This document shows, piece after piece, positions 42,818 to 52,732 of a stretch of 64,000 nucleotides of DNA. Under the pieces are notes generated by a model, which was not told the DNA's origin, made no database searches, and saw nothing but the letters and a program-made list of their open reading frames with translations. Origin of the DNA: Clostridiales bacterium. GTDB lineage: Bacteria > Bacillota > Clostridia > Peptostreptococcales > Anaerovoracaceae. A program made the translations under genes and the position numbers. The DNA lies in the NCBI GenBank assembly GCA_009776955.1, contig WRMW01000006.1, forward strand, positions 28,314 to 92,313, given 5' to 3'. Each line of letters begins with the position of its first letter. Positions within the stretch are counted from its first letter, which is position 1.

Positions 42818-43447
42818 CTAGATAAGCGTCTTGGCGACTTCCGCAGCGCCGGACGCGTCCTCGCTGTAGCCGTCCGCGCCGATCTCCTTCGCAAACGCCT
42901 CGGTGATGGGGGCGCCGCCGATGATGACCTTCACATTGCCGCGGACACCAGCGTCCTCAAGCGCCTTGATGACATCGCCCTGCGCGGCCATGGTGGTCGT
43001 GAGCAGCGCGGAAAGCGCAAGCACTTCGGGCTTGTGCTCGTTCACGGCGTCGACGATCTTCGCCGCCGGCACGTCCGTGCCAAGGTCGATGACCTCAAAC
43101 CCTGCACCCTCAAGCATAAGCTTGACAAGGTTCTTGCCGATGTCGTGCAGGTCGCCGGCGACCGTCGCAAGCACGACTTTGCCGACCGACTTGACATCCA
43201 TGTCGACCAGCTTCGCCTTCATCGTCTCCGTGCCCATGTTCAGCGCACGCGCCGCGATAAGCACTTCGGGTACGAACACTTCGTTGTTCTTGAACCTGAC
43301 GCCGAGCTCGCCCATGCCTTTAAGGAGCCCTTCGTCGAGAATCTGCTGCGGCCCGATGCCCTCGTCCAACGCCTGCGTTACGAGGTCTGCGACTTCCTGG
43401 GCTTTGCCCTTCTGCACTAGTTCTGCAATGTTTGCCAATACGCTCAT
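42818..43447 (-). CDS. Corrinoid (B12-binding) methyl-carrier protein
   Basis: This 209-residue protein is of the MtaC/MtbC/MttC type and carries a methyl group on cobalamin between two methyltransferases. Residues 1-85 are the helical cap domain (QILDEGLLKGMGELGVRF, FVPEVLIAARALNMG). From about residue 90 follows the Rossmann-like B12 domain with DLHDIGKN, whose His is the lower cobalt ligand, then SALLTTTM and VIIGGAPIT. Length and motifs are normal. It stands alone, divergent from a PocR-like AraC regulator; a Uro-D family methyltransferase is encoded at 7.9-9.2 kb. I saw no cobalamin riboswitch upstream, but a small palindrome ATGCA-ATCG-TGCAT lies near 43520-43533. Confidence 0.92.
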   Translation of the reverse strand: MSVLANIAELVQKGKAQEVADLVTQALDEGIGPQQILDEGLLKGMGELGVRFKNNEVFVPEVLIAARALNMGTETMKAKLVDMDVKSVGKVVLATVAGDLHDIGKNLVKLMLEGAGFEVIDLGTDVPAAKIVDAVNEHKPEVLALSALLTTTMAAQGDVIKALEDAGVRGNVKVIIGGAPITEAFAKEIGADGYSEDASGAAEVAKTLI

Positions 43448-43586
43448 CTTTTTTCCTCCATTTTTCTATTCAGGTGTGATTCAAACTACAATAATGCGAA
43501 TAATTGAATAATAATTGATGCAATCGTGCATTGCTTGTATTGCCGGTCTTGTTTTGGGTAGTTTTTTACTATCTTTCCTGAAACCA

Positions 43587-43614
43587 TTGCAAATTTTTAC
43601 TAGCGGCGTATAAT
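43587..43614 (+). promoter_or_regulatory. Promoter giving a probably leaderless mRNA
   Basis: TTGCAA (43587-43592), 16-base spacer, TATAAT (43609-43614). The start codon is at 43622, 8 bases after the box, so transcription should begin at or next to the ATG. There is no ribosome site. Confidence 0.7.
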
Positions 43615-43621
43615 CAATCTT

Positions 43622-44569
43622 ATGGGACACGAATTTGACACCTTCAAGCATTTTTCGACGTTGACCGGAGTAGGCGTGCAAGTGATCGCGCTTGACGGCA
43701 CGCCGTTGTACGAAACCGAGCCGTATATAGCTTTCAAGCAGACGCTGGCCTGGCTCGACCGTTTCGTCGACGGCGGCCTCGAAGCGCAGACGACGGCTTC
43801 CGTCGTTTCGGGGGCGATGCAGTCTTACCGCTTCGGCGGGCGGTTTTTCTTCTACTCGCCCATAGGCCTGTTCCATTTTGCGTCCCCCATCGTCACAAAC
43901 GGCCGGCACTCGGTAACGGCGGTGGGCGGCCCCATACTTATGCTCCCGCTCGAAGAATATATCTCCTTCGACCTTGAGGGCAAGCTGCCGGAGGGCTTTG
44001 ACCGCGGCGAACTTGCGCAAAAGCTGAGCGCGATTCCCGTATTCACCCCCGACGTCGCCAACACGCTCGCCGAGCAATTGTTGATCAACGTGAAGCATCT
44101 GTCAGATCCCAGCTACCTCGGCATAGCGGACGAAGAGGGACGCCACAGCGAATATCTGCTCGCATGGTTTTCCGGCATCCCATCGTCATATGAAGCCATC
44201 CTCAACCTTGCCGCCGAACAGCAGCGCGAAAAAGCCGCGAAAAAGCACGAGCGGGTGATAGATGCCGTCAAGAAATATATAGAGCAGAATTATTCAGGCA
44301 AGATCACGCTCGACGACGTCGCGAGGAACGTATACCTCAGCCCTTCATATCTGTCAAAGATAATCAAGCTGCGCACCGACCAAAGCTTCCGCCACCTCGT
44401 CAATATGACGCGCATCACCGAGGCCGTACGGCTGCTAGAGCACACGGACAAAAGCCTGTCGGAAATCGCTTTCCAGACGGGCTTTGAAGACCACAGCTAT
44501 TTTACGAAAGTTTTCAAGCGCCACACAAAGATGAACCCCAGCGAATACCGCCGCAAGCACCGCTCATAG
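43622..44569 (+). CDS. PocR-like AraC-family transcriptional regulator
   Basis: This 315-residue regulator has an N-terminal sensory region (about residues 1-180) that resembles the PocR domain found in regulators of one-carbon and propanediol genes: FSTLTGVGVQVIALDGTPLY and YSPIGLFHFASPI. The C-terminal AraC domain at 210-312 has two helix-turn-helix units, ITLDDVARNVYLSPSYLSKI and LSEIAFQTGFEDHSYFTKVF, and ends in the classic MNPSEYRR. Being divergent from the corrinoid protein, it probably controls that gene. Its last 6 bases overlap the end of purF. Translation appears to start without a leader. Confidence 0.85.
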   Translation: MGHEFDTFKHFSTLTGVGVQVIALDGTPLYETEPYIAFKQTLAWLDRFVDGGLEAQTTASVVSGAMQSYRFGGRFFFYSPIGLFHFASPIVTNGRHSVTAVGGPILMLPLEEYISFDLEGKLPEGFDRGELAQKLSAIPVFTPDVANTLAEQLLINVKHLSDPSYLGIADEEGRHSEYLLAWFSGIPSSYEAILNLAAEQQREKAAKKHERVIDAVKKYIEQNYSGKITLDDVARNVYLSPSYLSKIIKLRTDQSFRHLVNMTRITEAVRLLEHTDKSLSEIAFQTGFEDHSYFTKVFKRHTKMNPSEYRRKHRS

Positions 44570-45985
44570 CATCCTGATCGGTTTTTGGAAGATGTTCTTC
44601 TCCGGCTCTGCGGGAAGCTCGATCGGGTAGTCGCCCGTGAAGCACGCCTTGCAGACCGGGCAGCCCGCTTCCTCCAATATGCCGGAAAGAGCCTCGTGCG
44701 ACAGGAACGCAAGCGAATCGGCGCCGACCAGCCTGGCCAGCTCCTCCTCCGTCCTGTTGACTGCAATCAGCACATCCTGCCCCGGTATGCCCGTGCCGAA
44801 ATAGCACGTGTGGCGGAACGGCGGCGCGCTCGACATAAGGTGCACCTCAGTGGCGCCTGCGTCGCGCAGCGCCGAGACTATGCGGGCGGACGTGGTGCCG
44901 CGCACTATGCTGTCGTCGACAAGTATGACGCGCTTGCCCTTCACGTTTGCGGACATGGGGTTGAGTTTCAGGCGCACCTCATGCTCGCGCCTGCCCTGCG
45001 TCGGCTGGATGAAAGTCCGGCCTATATATTTGTTCTTGACAAGGCCTAGCGTGTTCGGAAGGCCGGACTCCTCGGCGTACCCGCGTGCCGCAGACCGCCC
45101 CGAATCTGGCACCCCGACGACGATGTCGGCAGACACGCCGCTGTTCTCCCTGGCAAGCGCCCTGCCCATTTCGCGCCTTGACCAGTCTACGCCGACGCCG
45201 TTTATGATGCTGTCAGGCCGCGCAAAATAAATGTACTCAAACGAGCAGACCGACTTGTTGACAGGCAGCCCTGAGTCTATGGACGTAAGCTTTCCGTCCT
45301 CCACGACGACCATCTCGCCCGGCTCCACATCGCGCAAGAACACGCCCCCCACGGCGTCGATCGCGCAAGTCTCCGACGCAAAGACATACGCGTCGTCAAG
45401 CATTCCGATTGACAGAGGCCGGAAGCCGTTTGGGTCGCGCGCCGCGATAAGCTTGCGCGGACTCATGGCGAGAAGCGAATATGCCCCTTTGATTCGCCCC
45501 ATAGTCTTCAGCGCCGCTTCCTCTATGGAATCGCTGCCGATGCGTTCGCGCACCATGGTATAGGCGATTATCTCGCTATGGCCTGTGCCGTGAAACACGC
45601 CGCCCGCCATCTCGATCTCCTCGCGCAAGGCGCCCGCGTTCACAAGCTTGCCGTTGTACGCTATCGCAAGGTTGCCCTTCATATGGCTGATGGCGACCGG
45701 CTGCGCATTCTCGGCATTCAGGTCGCCGTCGCCGCCATAACGCACATGGCCTATGGCCGACGTGCCTTTAAGCCTCTGCAAGCTCTTTTCATCAAAAACG
45801 TCTGTGAGCAGCCCCGGCCCTTTGCGGCAGGAAATCACACCGGCATCGTTTACCGCGATACCGCAGCTCTCCTGTCCCCTGTGCTGAAGCGCAAACAGCC
45901 CTATATAGGTGCTGACAGCCACATCCTGCGCCCCTGCAATCCCAAAGACGCCGCACTCCTCATTTAAAGAACGCATGTTCGACAT
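44564..45985 (-). CDS. purF: Amidophosphoribosyltransferase
   Basis: PurF makes phosphoribosylamine from PRPP and glutamine, the first step of purine synthesis. The 473-residue product has a short propeptide (MSNMRSLNEE) before the nucleophile Cys in CGVFGIAG, as in the Bacillus-type enzyme. The PRPP motif is VILVDDSIVRGTTSARIV. Cysteines at HTCYFGTGIP and CPVCKACFTGDYP match the positions that bind a 4Fe-4S cluster in the B. subtilis protein. The ribosome site GGAGAG precedes the ATG. It lies 27 bases downstream of pyrG on the same strand. Confidence 0.95.
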   Translation of the reverse strand: MSNMRSLNEECGVFGIAGAQDVAVSTYIGLFALQHRGQESCGIAVNDAGVISCRKGPGLLTDVFDEKSLQRLKGTSAIGHVRYGGDGDLNAENAQPVAISHMKGNLAIAYNGKLVNAGALREEIEMAGGVFHGTGHSEIIAYTMVRERIGSDSIEEAALKTMGRIKGAYSLLAMSPRKLIAARDPNGFRPLSIGMLDDAYVFASETCAIDAVGGVFLRDVEPGEMVVVEDGKLTSIDSGLPVNKSVCSFEYIYFARPDSIINGVGVDWSRREMGRALARENSGVSADIVVGVPDSGRSAARGYAEESGLPNTLGLVKNKYIGRTFIQPTQGRREHEVRLKLNPMSANVKGKRVILVDDSIVRGTTSARIVSALRDAGATEVHLMSSAPPFRHTCYFGTGIPGQDVLIAVNRTEEELARLVGADSLAFLSHEALSGILEEAGCPVCKACFTGDYPIELPAEPEKNIFQKPIRML

Positions 45986-46012
45986 TATAATCTCTCCGTA
46001 TCGTGTTTCCTG

Positions 46013-47617
46013 CTATTGACCGTACTTCCTGTCCATGGCCGCCTGCGTGAACTCGCGGAAAAGCGGATGGGCGCGGTTTGGCCTGCTCTTGAACTCCGGC
46101 TGGTATTGGACGCCAACGAAAAACTTGTTCTTGGGCAGCTCCACGGCCTCAACAAGGGCATCGTCAGGCGACACCCCCGCTATCACCATCCCCGCCTTCT
46201 CGATGCTGTCGCGATAGTCGTTGTTGAACTCATAGCGGTGCCTGTGCCGCTCGCTTATGCTGTCCGTGCCGTAAGCCGCCTCGACCATGGTGCCTTCCTT
46301 CAGCACGCAGGGGTAGGCGCCGAGGCGCATGGTACCACCCCTCGCGACATCGTCTTTGCCGTGCACCAAGTGGACGATAGGGTACGACGACTCAGGATCG
46401 AACTCTGTGGAGTTGGCCGCCCCATGCCCTAACACATTTCTCGCAAACTCTATCACGCCCACCTGCATGCCAAGGCCGATGCCGAAGTACGGCACATCGT
46501 TTTCGCGTGCATGGCGGCAGGCCTCGACCATCCCTTGGACGCCGCGTTCGCCGAACCCGCCCGGCACTATTACCCCATCGACGCCACTAAGAATTTCGGC
46601 CGCATTTTGGTGGTCTATCGTCTCGGAGTCGATCCATTCGATCTTGACCTTCGCGCCGACTTCATAACCGGCGTGGTAAAGCCCCTGAGCCACTGAGTAA
46701 TATGCGTCGTGCAGCTTCGTATACTTCCCGACGAGACCGATGGTCAGCTCCTTGTCGCGCTTCGCGACGCGCTCAAGCATCGCTTCCCACTCCGACATAT
46801 CCGGCTTTCTGTCTTCAATATTGAGGTGGTTCAACACGATTTCGCAGAATTTCTGCTTCTCGAACATAAGCGGTGTCTCATAAAGCTGCAAGGTGTTCAG
46901 CCCCTCGATGACGCTGTCCTCCCTGACATTGCAGAACAGCGCGATCTTGCGCTTGATGTCGTCCCCGACATGGCCTTCCGAGCGAATGACTATGACGTCC
47001 GGGAATATGCCGAGGGACTGGAGCTCTTTGACGGAGTGCTGCGTCGGCTTGCTCTTGAATTCGTTCGACGAGCGGAGGTACGGCACAAGCGTCACATGGA
47101 TGAAAATGCTGTTTCCATGGCCGACTTCGGCGTGTATCTGCCGTACGGCCTCAAGGAAAGGCAGGCTTTCTATGTCGCCCGTGGTGCCGCCTATCTCCGT
47201 GATGACGACGTCCGCGCCGCCCGTCCGCGCCGCTGTGTATATGAAATGCTTTATCTCGTCCGTGATATGCGGTATCACCTGCACGGTCTTGCCCAGGTAC
47301 TCGCCGTTGCGCTCTTTCTGGAGGACGTTCCAATAGACCTTGCCGGAAGACATGGTCGAATATTTATTCAAGTCTTCGTCTATGAAACGCTCGTAGTGCC
47401 CAAGGTCGAGATCCGTTTCCGCGCCGTCCTCCGTCACAAAAACCTCGCCGTGCTCTATGGGGTTCATTCTGCCGGGGTCGATGTTGATATACGGGTCCAG
47501 TTTCTGCGCCGTGACTTTCAGCCCGCAGTCCTTGAGCAACCGTCCGAGCGCCGAGGCCGTCACGCCTTTGCCTATGCCCGAAACGACACCGCCTGTTACA
47601 AACACATACTTTGCCAT
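46013..47617 (-). CDS. pyrG: CTP synthase with degenerate glutaminase site
   Basis: CTP synthase aminates UTP using ATP. The 534-residue product has an intact synthetase half: VFVTGGVVSGIGKGVTASAL at the start, then DPYINIDPGRMNPIEHGEVF. The C-terminal glutamine amidotransferase half is complete in length, and the family blocks VIVPGGFGERG and GGTMRLGAYPC are present. At the nucleophile, where the family has GICLGMQ, this protein reads GIGLGMQ. Where the family has FHPEF, it reads YQPEF. Two of the three residues of the Cys-His-Glu triad are thus replaced (Cys to Gly, His to Gln). I infer that it uses free ammonia. A promoter with a large inverted repeat lies upstream. Confidence 0.95.
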   Translation of the reverse strand: MAKYVFVTGGVVSGIGKGVTASALGRLLKDCGLKVTAQKLDPYINIDPGRMNPIEHGEVFVTEDGAETDLDLGHYERFIDEDLNKYSTMSSGKVYWNVLQKERNGEYLGKTVQVIPHITDEIKHFIYTAARTGGADVVITEIGGTTGDIESLPFLEAVRQIHAEVGHGNSIFIHVTLVPYLRSSNEFKSKPTQHSVKELQSLGIFPDVIVIRSEGHVGDDIKRKIALFCNVREDSVIEGLNTLQLYETPLMFEKQKFCEIVLNHLNIEDRKPDMSEWEAMLERVAKRDKELTIGLVGKYTKLHDAYYSVAQGLYHAGYEVGAKVKIEWIDSETIDHQNAAEILSGVDGVIVPGGFGERGVQGMVEACRHARENDVPYFGIGLGMQVGVIEFARNVLGHGAANSTEFDPESSYPIVHLVHGKDDVARGGTMRLGAYPCVLKEGTMVEAAYGTDSISERHRHRYEFNNDYRDSIEKAGMVIAGVSPDDALVEAVELPKNKFFVGVQYQPEFKSRPNRAHPLFREFTQAAMDRKYGQ

Positions 47618-47643
47618 TCTTTGCTTTTACCTCCCTGACAAGG

Positions 47644-47678
47644 AAAGAAACCGAGCCTGCAAGCAGGCCGGTTTCTTT
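47644..47678 (-). terminator. Leader hairpin of pyrG (possible attenuator)
   Basis: AAAGAAACCG pairs with CGGTTTCTTT around an inner GCCTGC/GCAGGC stem. It lies between the pyrG promoter and gene. The T tract after it is interrupted, so it may be an attenuator rather than a plain terminator. pyrG attenuation is known in other Bacillota. Confidence 0.55.
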
Positions 47679-47704
47679 GATTGTTCACGATTTGAGTCTG
47701 TACG

Positions 47705-47745
47705 GTTTCATTCTTTTATTATACAGAATGAAACACCCACGTCAA
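47705..47745 (-). promoter_or_regulatory. pyrG promoter inside an inverted repeat
   Basis: On the minus strand TTGACG (47740-47745) and TATAAT (47718-47723) are 16 bases apart. Perfect 10-bp arms, GTTTCATTCT at 47705-47714 and AGAATGAAAC at 47725-47734, flank the -10 box symmetrically, as an operator would. Confidence 0.7.
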
Positions 47746-47755
47746 CTGCATATGG

Positions 47756-49408
<1,653 letters not shown>

Positions 49409-49428
49409 TTAATGAAACTGTGCCACGA

Positions 49429-49707
49429 CTACGCTACGGTCGCGTAGATGTCGCTCTGCCTGACGAGTTTGTACTCCTCATTCTTGTACTTTAGCTCCAT
49501 GCCGCCATACTGACCGAAAATAACCTTGTCGCCCTTCTTGACGACCATTTTGACTTCGTCGGTCCCCGGACCCACGGCAAGCACTTCCGCTATCTGCGGC
49601 TGCTCCTTTGCCTGGCTCGGAAGCACGATGCCGCTCGCGGTCTTTTCCTCGGCCTCGATGCGCTTGATAAGCACGTAGTCATTGATTGGTTTGATTCCCA
49701 CACTCAT
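49429..49707 (-). CDS. groS: 10 kDa co-chaperonin GroES
   Basis: GroES caps the GroEL ring. The 92-residue product starts MSVGIKPINDYVLIKRIEAE and contains the mobile loop EEKTASGIVLPSQAKEQPQI, which binds GroEL. GEVLAVGPG-like sequence appears as AEVLAVGPG. The ribosome site AAAGGAG precedes the ATG. It is the first gene of the operon. Confidence 0.97.
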   Translation of the reverse strand: MSVGIKPINDYVLIKRIEAEEKTASGIVLPSQAKEQPQIAEVLAVGPGTDEVKMVVKKGDKVIFGQYGGMELKYKNEEYKLVRQSDIYATVA

Positions 49708-49764
49708 CTTTGAAAACTCCTTTCGATAATCTGTGGTGACGCCGCTAAGGCGTCCCTGCTGTTG

Positions 49765-49791
49765 TTAGCACTCTTATTCGGTGAGTGCCAA
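49765..49791. promoter_or_regulatory. CIRCE operator (HrcA binding site)
   Basis: TTAGCACTC, 9 bases, GAGTGCCAA: one mismatch from the consensus inverted repeat. It lies between the groES promoter and the gene, where HrcA represses the operon until heat shock. Confidence 0.93.
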
Positions 49792-49796
49792 ATACG

Positions 49797-49824
49797 ATTT
49801 TACCTGTTTCGTGTTTTTTGTCAA
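49797..49824 (-). promoter_or_regulatory. groES-groEL promoter
   Basis: On the minus strand TTGACA (49819-49824) and TAAAAT (49797-49802) are 16 bases apart, directly upstream of CIRCE. Confidence 0.75.
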
Positions 49825-49904
49825 TAGATAATTCGTCATTTTATTGCTTTTTCATCATTATTTTTCACAAAAGATTTGTTATACTGTTCTCAAAGGAGAG
49901 GCTG

Positions 49905-50624
49905 ATGTTTTTTGACATATTGATTTTGGTCATAATAGTGGTGTGCGCCGTTTTCGGATTTCGGAACGGGTTCCTTATATCCCTTTCGCGAATCGGCGGG
50001 TGGATCGGCGCCCTTGTGATCGCCTTCTTCTTCCGCGAGCAGGTCAGCGACTGGCTGATCGAGAATACGGAAACTTATACGCGGACGCAGGAGCGCATCA
50101 GCAATGTCTGCCAAACCTTTGTCGAAAACTACGTGGGCTACGGCGACCCGAGCGGCGGGGCGGGCGGCTTCAGCGTCACGCTTGGCAGGGTGGGCGACGC
50201 GCTGGCCACGGCGGCGGCGGAGCAGATCATGACGCACCTATGGACTGTCATCGTCTTCGTCGGCATAGTCCTCGGCATCAAGCTTATCCTCTTCGTGCTG
50301 ACGTTGCTCCTTTCAAAGAAGTTCCATAGCGGCATGCTTGGCGGCATAGACGGCGTTGCAGGCCTGCTTTTCGGGCTGTTCCAGGCCATCGCCTGCATCC
50401 TTGTCATTTTCGCCCTTATCCTGCCGCTCTCATACACGGTCAGCGCAGACCTGCACGATGACATAGAACGCTCGATGAACGAATCCATCGTCGCAAAACT
50501 CATATACGACAACAACCCGCTGCTCGACCTTATCGACGGATTCTTGCCGACCGGGCTCACGCCCGACAAGTGGCTCGATCCAAACAATTATGAAAATGTG
50601 CTAAGGAGTGGCGATGGGCCGTAA
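49905..50624 (+). CDS. CvpA-family membrane protein
   Basis: This 239-residue protein has four or five membrane helices. The first is MFFDILILVIIVVCAVFGFR, followed by NGFLISLSRIGGWIGALVIA, which matches the start of CvpA (colicin V production) proteins. A later helix-turn region is GGIDGVAGLLFGLFQAIAC. CvpA proteins are widespread in Bacillota and their biochemical role is not settled. I chose the ATG at 49905, after AAAGGAGAGGCTG; the frame is open from 49785. A TATACT box lies at 49880-49885. The tRNA gene follows closely. Confidence 0.8.
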   Translation: MFFDILILVIIVVCAVFGFRNGFLISLSRIGGWIGALVIAFFFREQVSDWLIENTETYTRTQERISNVCQTFVENYVGYGDPSGGAGGFSVTLGRVGDALATAAAEQIMTHLWTVIVFVGIVLGIKLILFVLTLLLSKKFHSGMLGGIDGVAGLLFGLFQAIACILVIFALILPLSYTVSADLHDDIERSMNESIVAKLIYDNNPLLDLIDGFLPTGLTPDKWLDPNNYENVLRSGDGP

Positions 50625-50631
50625 AAACCTA

Positions 50632-50637
50632 TATAAT
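50632..50637 (+). promoter_or_regulatory. -10 box for tRNA-Arg
   Basis: TATAAT lies 24 bases before the tRNA and just after the cvpA stop. The -35 region would lie at the end of cvpA and is weak. Confidence 0.45.
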
Positions 50638-50661
50638 GCATATTTGGTGCGTAGTTGACGC

Positions 50662-50737
50662 GCCTCCGTAGCTCAGGGGATAGAGCGTCGGTTTCCTAAA
50701 CCGTGCGTCGGATGTTCGAATCATCTCGGAGGTGCCA
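50662..50737 (+). tRNA. tRNA-Arg (anticodon CCT)
   Basis: A full cloverleaf can be folded. The acceptor GCCTCCG pairs with CGGAGGT, the D stem is GCTC/GAGC and the anticodon stem is CGGT/ACCG around the loop TTCCTAA. The T arm is GGATG-TTCGAAT-CATCT. CCA is encoded. Anticodon CCT reads AGG. Confidence 0.93.
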
Positions 50738-50740
50738 ATA

Positions 50741-50770
50741 AAAAAAAGTCCCGCAAGCGGGACTTTTTTA
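50741..50770. terminator. Bidirectional terminator
   Basis: GTCCCGC-AA-GCGGGAC is flanked by seven A on one side and seven T on the other. It ends the tRNA transcript on the plus strand and the symporter/small-protein transcript on the minus strand. Confidence 0.9.
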
Positions 50771-50799
50771 TTTTTATCGGGCTGGAAACATCCTTGTTC

Positions 50800-50949
50800 C
50801 TACTCTGAGTCAGCCGCGGCCGCCTGCTGGCCGCTCCTCGCCTCATTGCGTCTTTTCTTGTCTATCATCTCGCCGCCGGCCAGCGCGATACCGCACAGGC
50901 CTACCATAAGAATAGTCAGAAAGAGCGCCACTATTGTGTTAGCATCCAT
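50800..50949 (-). CDS. Small membrane protein, possible symporter accessory subunit
   Basis: This 49-residue protein has one hydrophobic helix (VALFLTILMVGLCGIALAGG) and a charged tail (KKRRNEARSGQQ). The start at 50949 follows AAAGGAG. It is the third and last gene of a unit headed by the sodium:solute symporter. Very small membrane proteins are known partners of some sodium symporters, and I infer that role here from position alone. Confidence 0.65.
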   Translation of the reverse strand: MDANTIVALFLTILMVGLCGIALAGGEMIDKKRRNEARSGQQAAAADSE

Positions 50950-50971
50950 TATATGTACTCCTTTCTGCCGC

Positions 50972-51079
50972 CTACCAAGGCTTCTTGCCCCGGTGAGCGA
51001 GCCTCCATGCGAAGTAGATAGCGACTGAGAAAACAAACGCCGCGATTATCTGAAATATGATTATTTGTACTGCCCACAT
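50972..51079 (-). CDS. 35-residue membrane peptide, possible symporter accessory subunit
   Basis: The peptide starts MWAVQIIIFQIIAAFVFSVA and ends WRLAHRGKKPW. It has a single helix followed by a basic cytoplasmic end. GGAGGTGTCGAT precedes the ATG. It lies 14 bases after the symporter gene and 22 bases before the 49-residue gene. It is read from the sequence and too short for routine calling; the strong ribosome site and tight spacing support it. Confidence 0.7.
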   Translation of the reverse strand: MWAVQIIIFQIIAAFVFSVAIYFAWRLAHRGKKPW

Positions 51080-51093
51080 ATCGACACCTCCTA

Positions 51094-52680
51094 TTACGCA
51101 AGCCGCTCGGCTTCATCGTTCAATGCTATGGCTTTTTTCAAGCCTTCCCCTGTGAAGCCGCCGCCCTTGAGAAGCGGTGGTTTTCCGCCGGGGATGACGA
51201 ACGGAAGAAGGATGCCGAGGACCAATGAAACGACGGTTACCGGGTACATATTCAGCTCGAACGGGGTGCCGACCATAAATTCGGGCACAGGCGCGAACGT
51301 CCACCAGAAGTTCACGGCATAAGACACGACAAGCGTGATCCAGGCCGCCTTGGAATTTCTTCGGACCTTCAGGCCCATGACGTAGATTATGAACACCGGT
51401 ATGCCGAACGAGAAGCACCACAGGAACACCGGGAACACGACCGCGTTCAGGAACGCAGGCACTGCGTAGAACGCCGCGCAGATGAAGATCGACACGTACA
51501 TAAGGCGGAAACGCGTCTTTTCGCCCATATCCGGCTTGAGAGCCTTCTTGAATATCTCGTTCGTCAATATGGAGGCGTTTGCAAGCAATGTGCACCCGCC
51601 CGTAGACAGGACTGCGCACAACAGTGAAATCATCAGCAACCCTAAAATCGGCGGCGGGAGCGCGGTGATAGCCAGCTCGACGACGTTGAGCTTTGCGGCC
51701 TCTTCCGCCGACATGCCGGCGAGCGTCGGCATCAAATGCTCAAACCTCGGCGAGCTTATGATGCCCGTGGCCACAATGGCCATAATAGTCCACGGAATGG
51801 CAGCAAGCACGTTGACCGCCGTGCCGAGGAACACCCCCTTGCGGCAGTCCGCCACGGACTTGGAGGCGAAGAACGCAAGGTTCATGTTCTGGCCCACCGC
51901 CCCGGCCGTGACATGCAGCACTATGACCGGTATTATCAGCGTAAACCACAAAGCTGGATTGCCGAGGTCAGCCTGTGTCGTCATCGTCGTCCTTCCCATC
52001 GAGTCAAACACATCCTTGATAGGCTGCCAGCCGCCCACGTTCGCCGCAAGCCAGACGCCTGTCATGCCAAGCGCCAGATATACCGTGACAATCATGACAA
52101 AGCCGTTGATGACATTGAGCAGCGCCATCTGCAGTATGCCGCCGAAAACGACGTATAGAATAATGAGCACAAGCGCGATAAGCGTACACCATACGAAGGG
52201 GTTGCCGGGCAGCACTTCCGAAAGGCGGTGCCCGCCGAGGCCGTATACCGCCGCCGCCGTTGCAAGCGTTTCCGCCGCCCCGATGCCCGTCCATGTCGCG
52301 ATATTGACCCCCGCGTTGAGGCGCCCGAACCGCTTGTCTATGACTTTCTCAAGCAGCTCCGGGATATTGGCGCACCCGGACGCACGTACGATGGGGCCGA
52401 GCCATATCATCATTATGGGAGTGAAAATGCCTGCAGTGATGATGCCCCACCACAAGACCGACGCACCGAGGTACGGCGCCTGCTCCCACAGCGAGATTGT
52501 GTGCCCCGCGCCTAGCGGAATCAGGGCGAACCCGAAGGCCACCATCACCCATCCAAGCCCTTGGCTGGACTTGACGAAGTCCCCCGCGCTCTTTGTCTGC
52601 CGCTTCGCATGCAGACCAAAAACAATCGAGATGACAACGAAATACGTTATTGCCATAATAATTGGTACAAATTCTTGCAA
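51094..52680 (-). CDS. Sodium:solute symporter (SSS family)
   Basis: This 528-residue membrane protein has about 13 helices. It starts MQEFVPIIMAITYFVVISIV and then has the family-like KRQTKSAGDFVKSSQGLGWV. A later segment, SLLCAVLSTGGCTLLANASI, corresponds to the helix that carries sodium ligands in SSS transporters. It is only distantly like the symporter at 9.2-10.7 kb. The substrate is unknown. The start codon is TTG at 52680, 9 bases after GGAGG. Two tiny membrane-protein genes follow, and a hydrolase gene is divergent. Confidence 0.87.
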   Translation of the reverse strand: MQEFVPIIMAITYFVVISIVFGLHAKRQTKSAGDFVKSSQGLGWVMVAFGFALIPLGAGHTISLWEQAPYLGASVLWWGIITAGIFTPIMMIWLGPIVRASGCANIPELLEKVIDKRFGRLNAGVNIATWTGIGAAETLATAAAVYGLGGHRLSEVLPGNPFVWCTLIALVLIILYVVFGGILQMALLNVINGFVMIVTVYLALGMTGVWLAANVGGWQPIKDVFDSMGRTTMTTQADLGNPALWFTLIIPVIVLHVTAGAVGQNMNLAFFASKSVADCRKGVFLGTAVNVLAAIPWTIMAIVATGIISSPRFEHLMPTLAGMSAEEAAKLNVVELAITALPPPILGLLMISLLCAVLSTGGCTLLANASILTNEIFKKALKPDMGEKTRFRLMYVSIFICAAFYAVPAFLNAVVFPVFLWCFSFGIPVFIIYVMGLKVRRNSKAAWITLVVSYAVNFWWTFAPVPEFMVGTPFELNMYPVTVVSLVLGILLPFVIPGGKPPLLKGGGFTGEGLKKAIALNDEAERLA

Positions 52681-52732
52681 ACCAGATCACCTCCTGCACG
52701 TTCAACATCGATTGATAGAATATAAATACTTG

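Noticed and set aside
43448..43621. Cobalamin riboswitch before the corrinoid protein
   Set aside because: The gap is too short and I find no B12-box-like sequence or extended fold.
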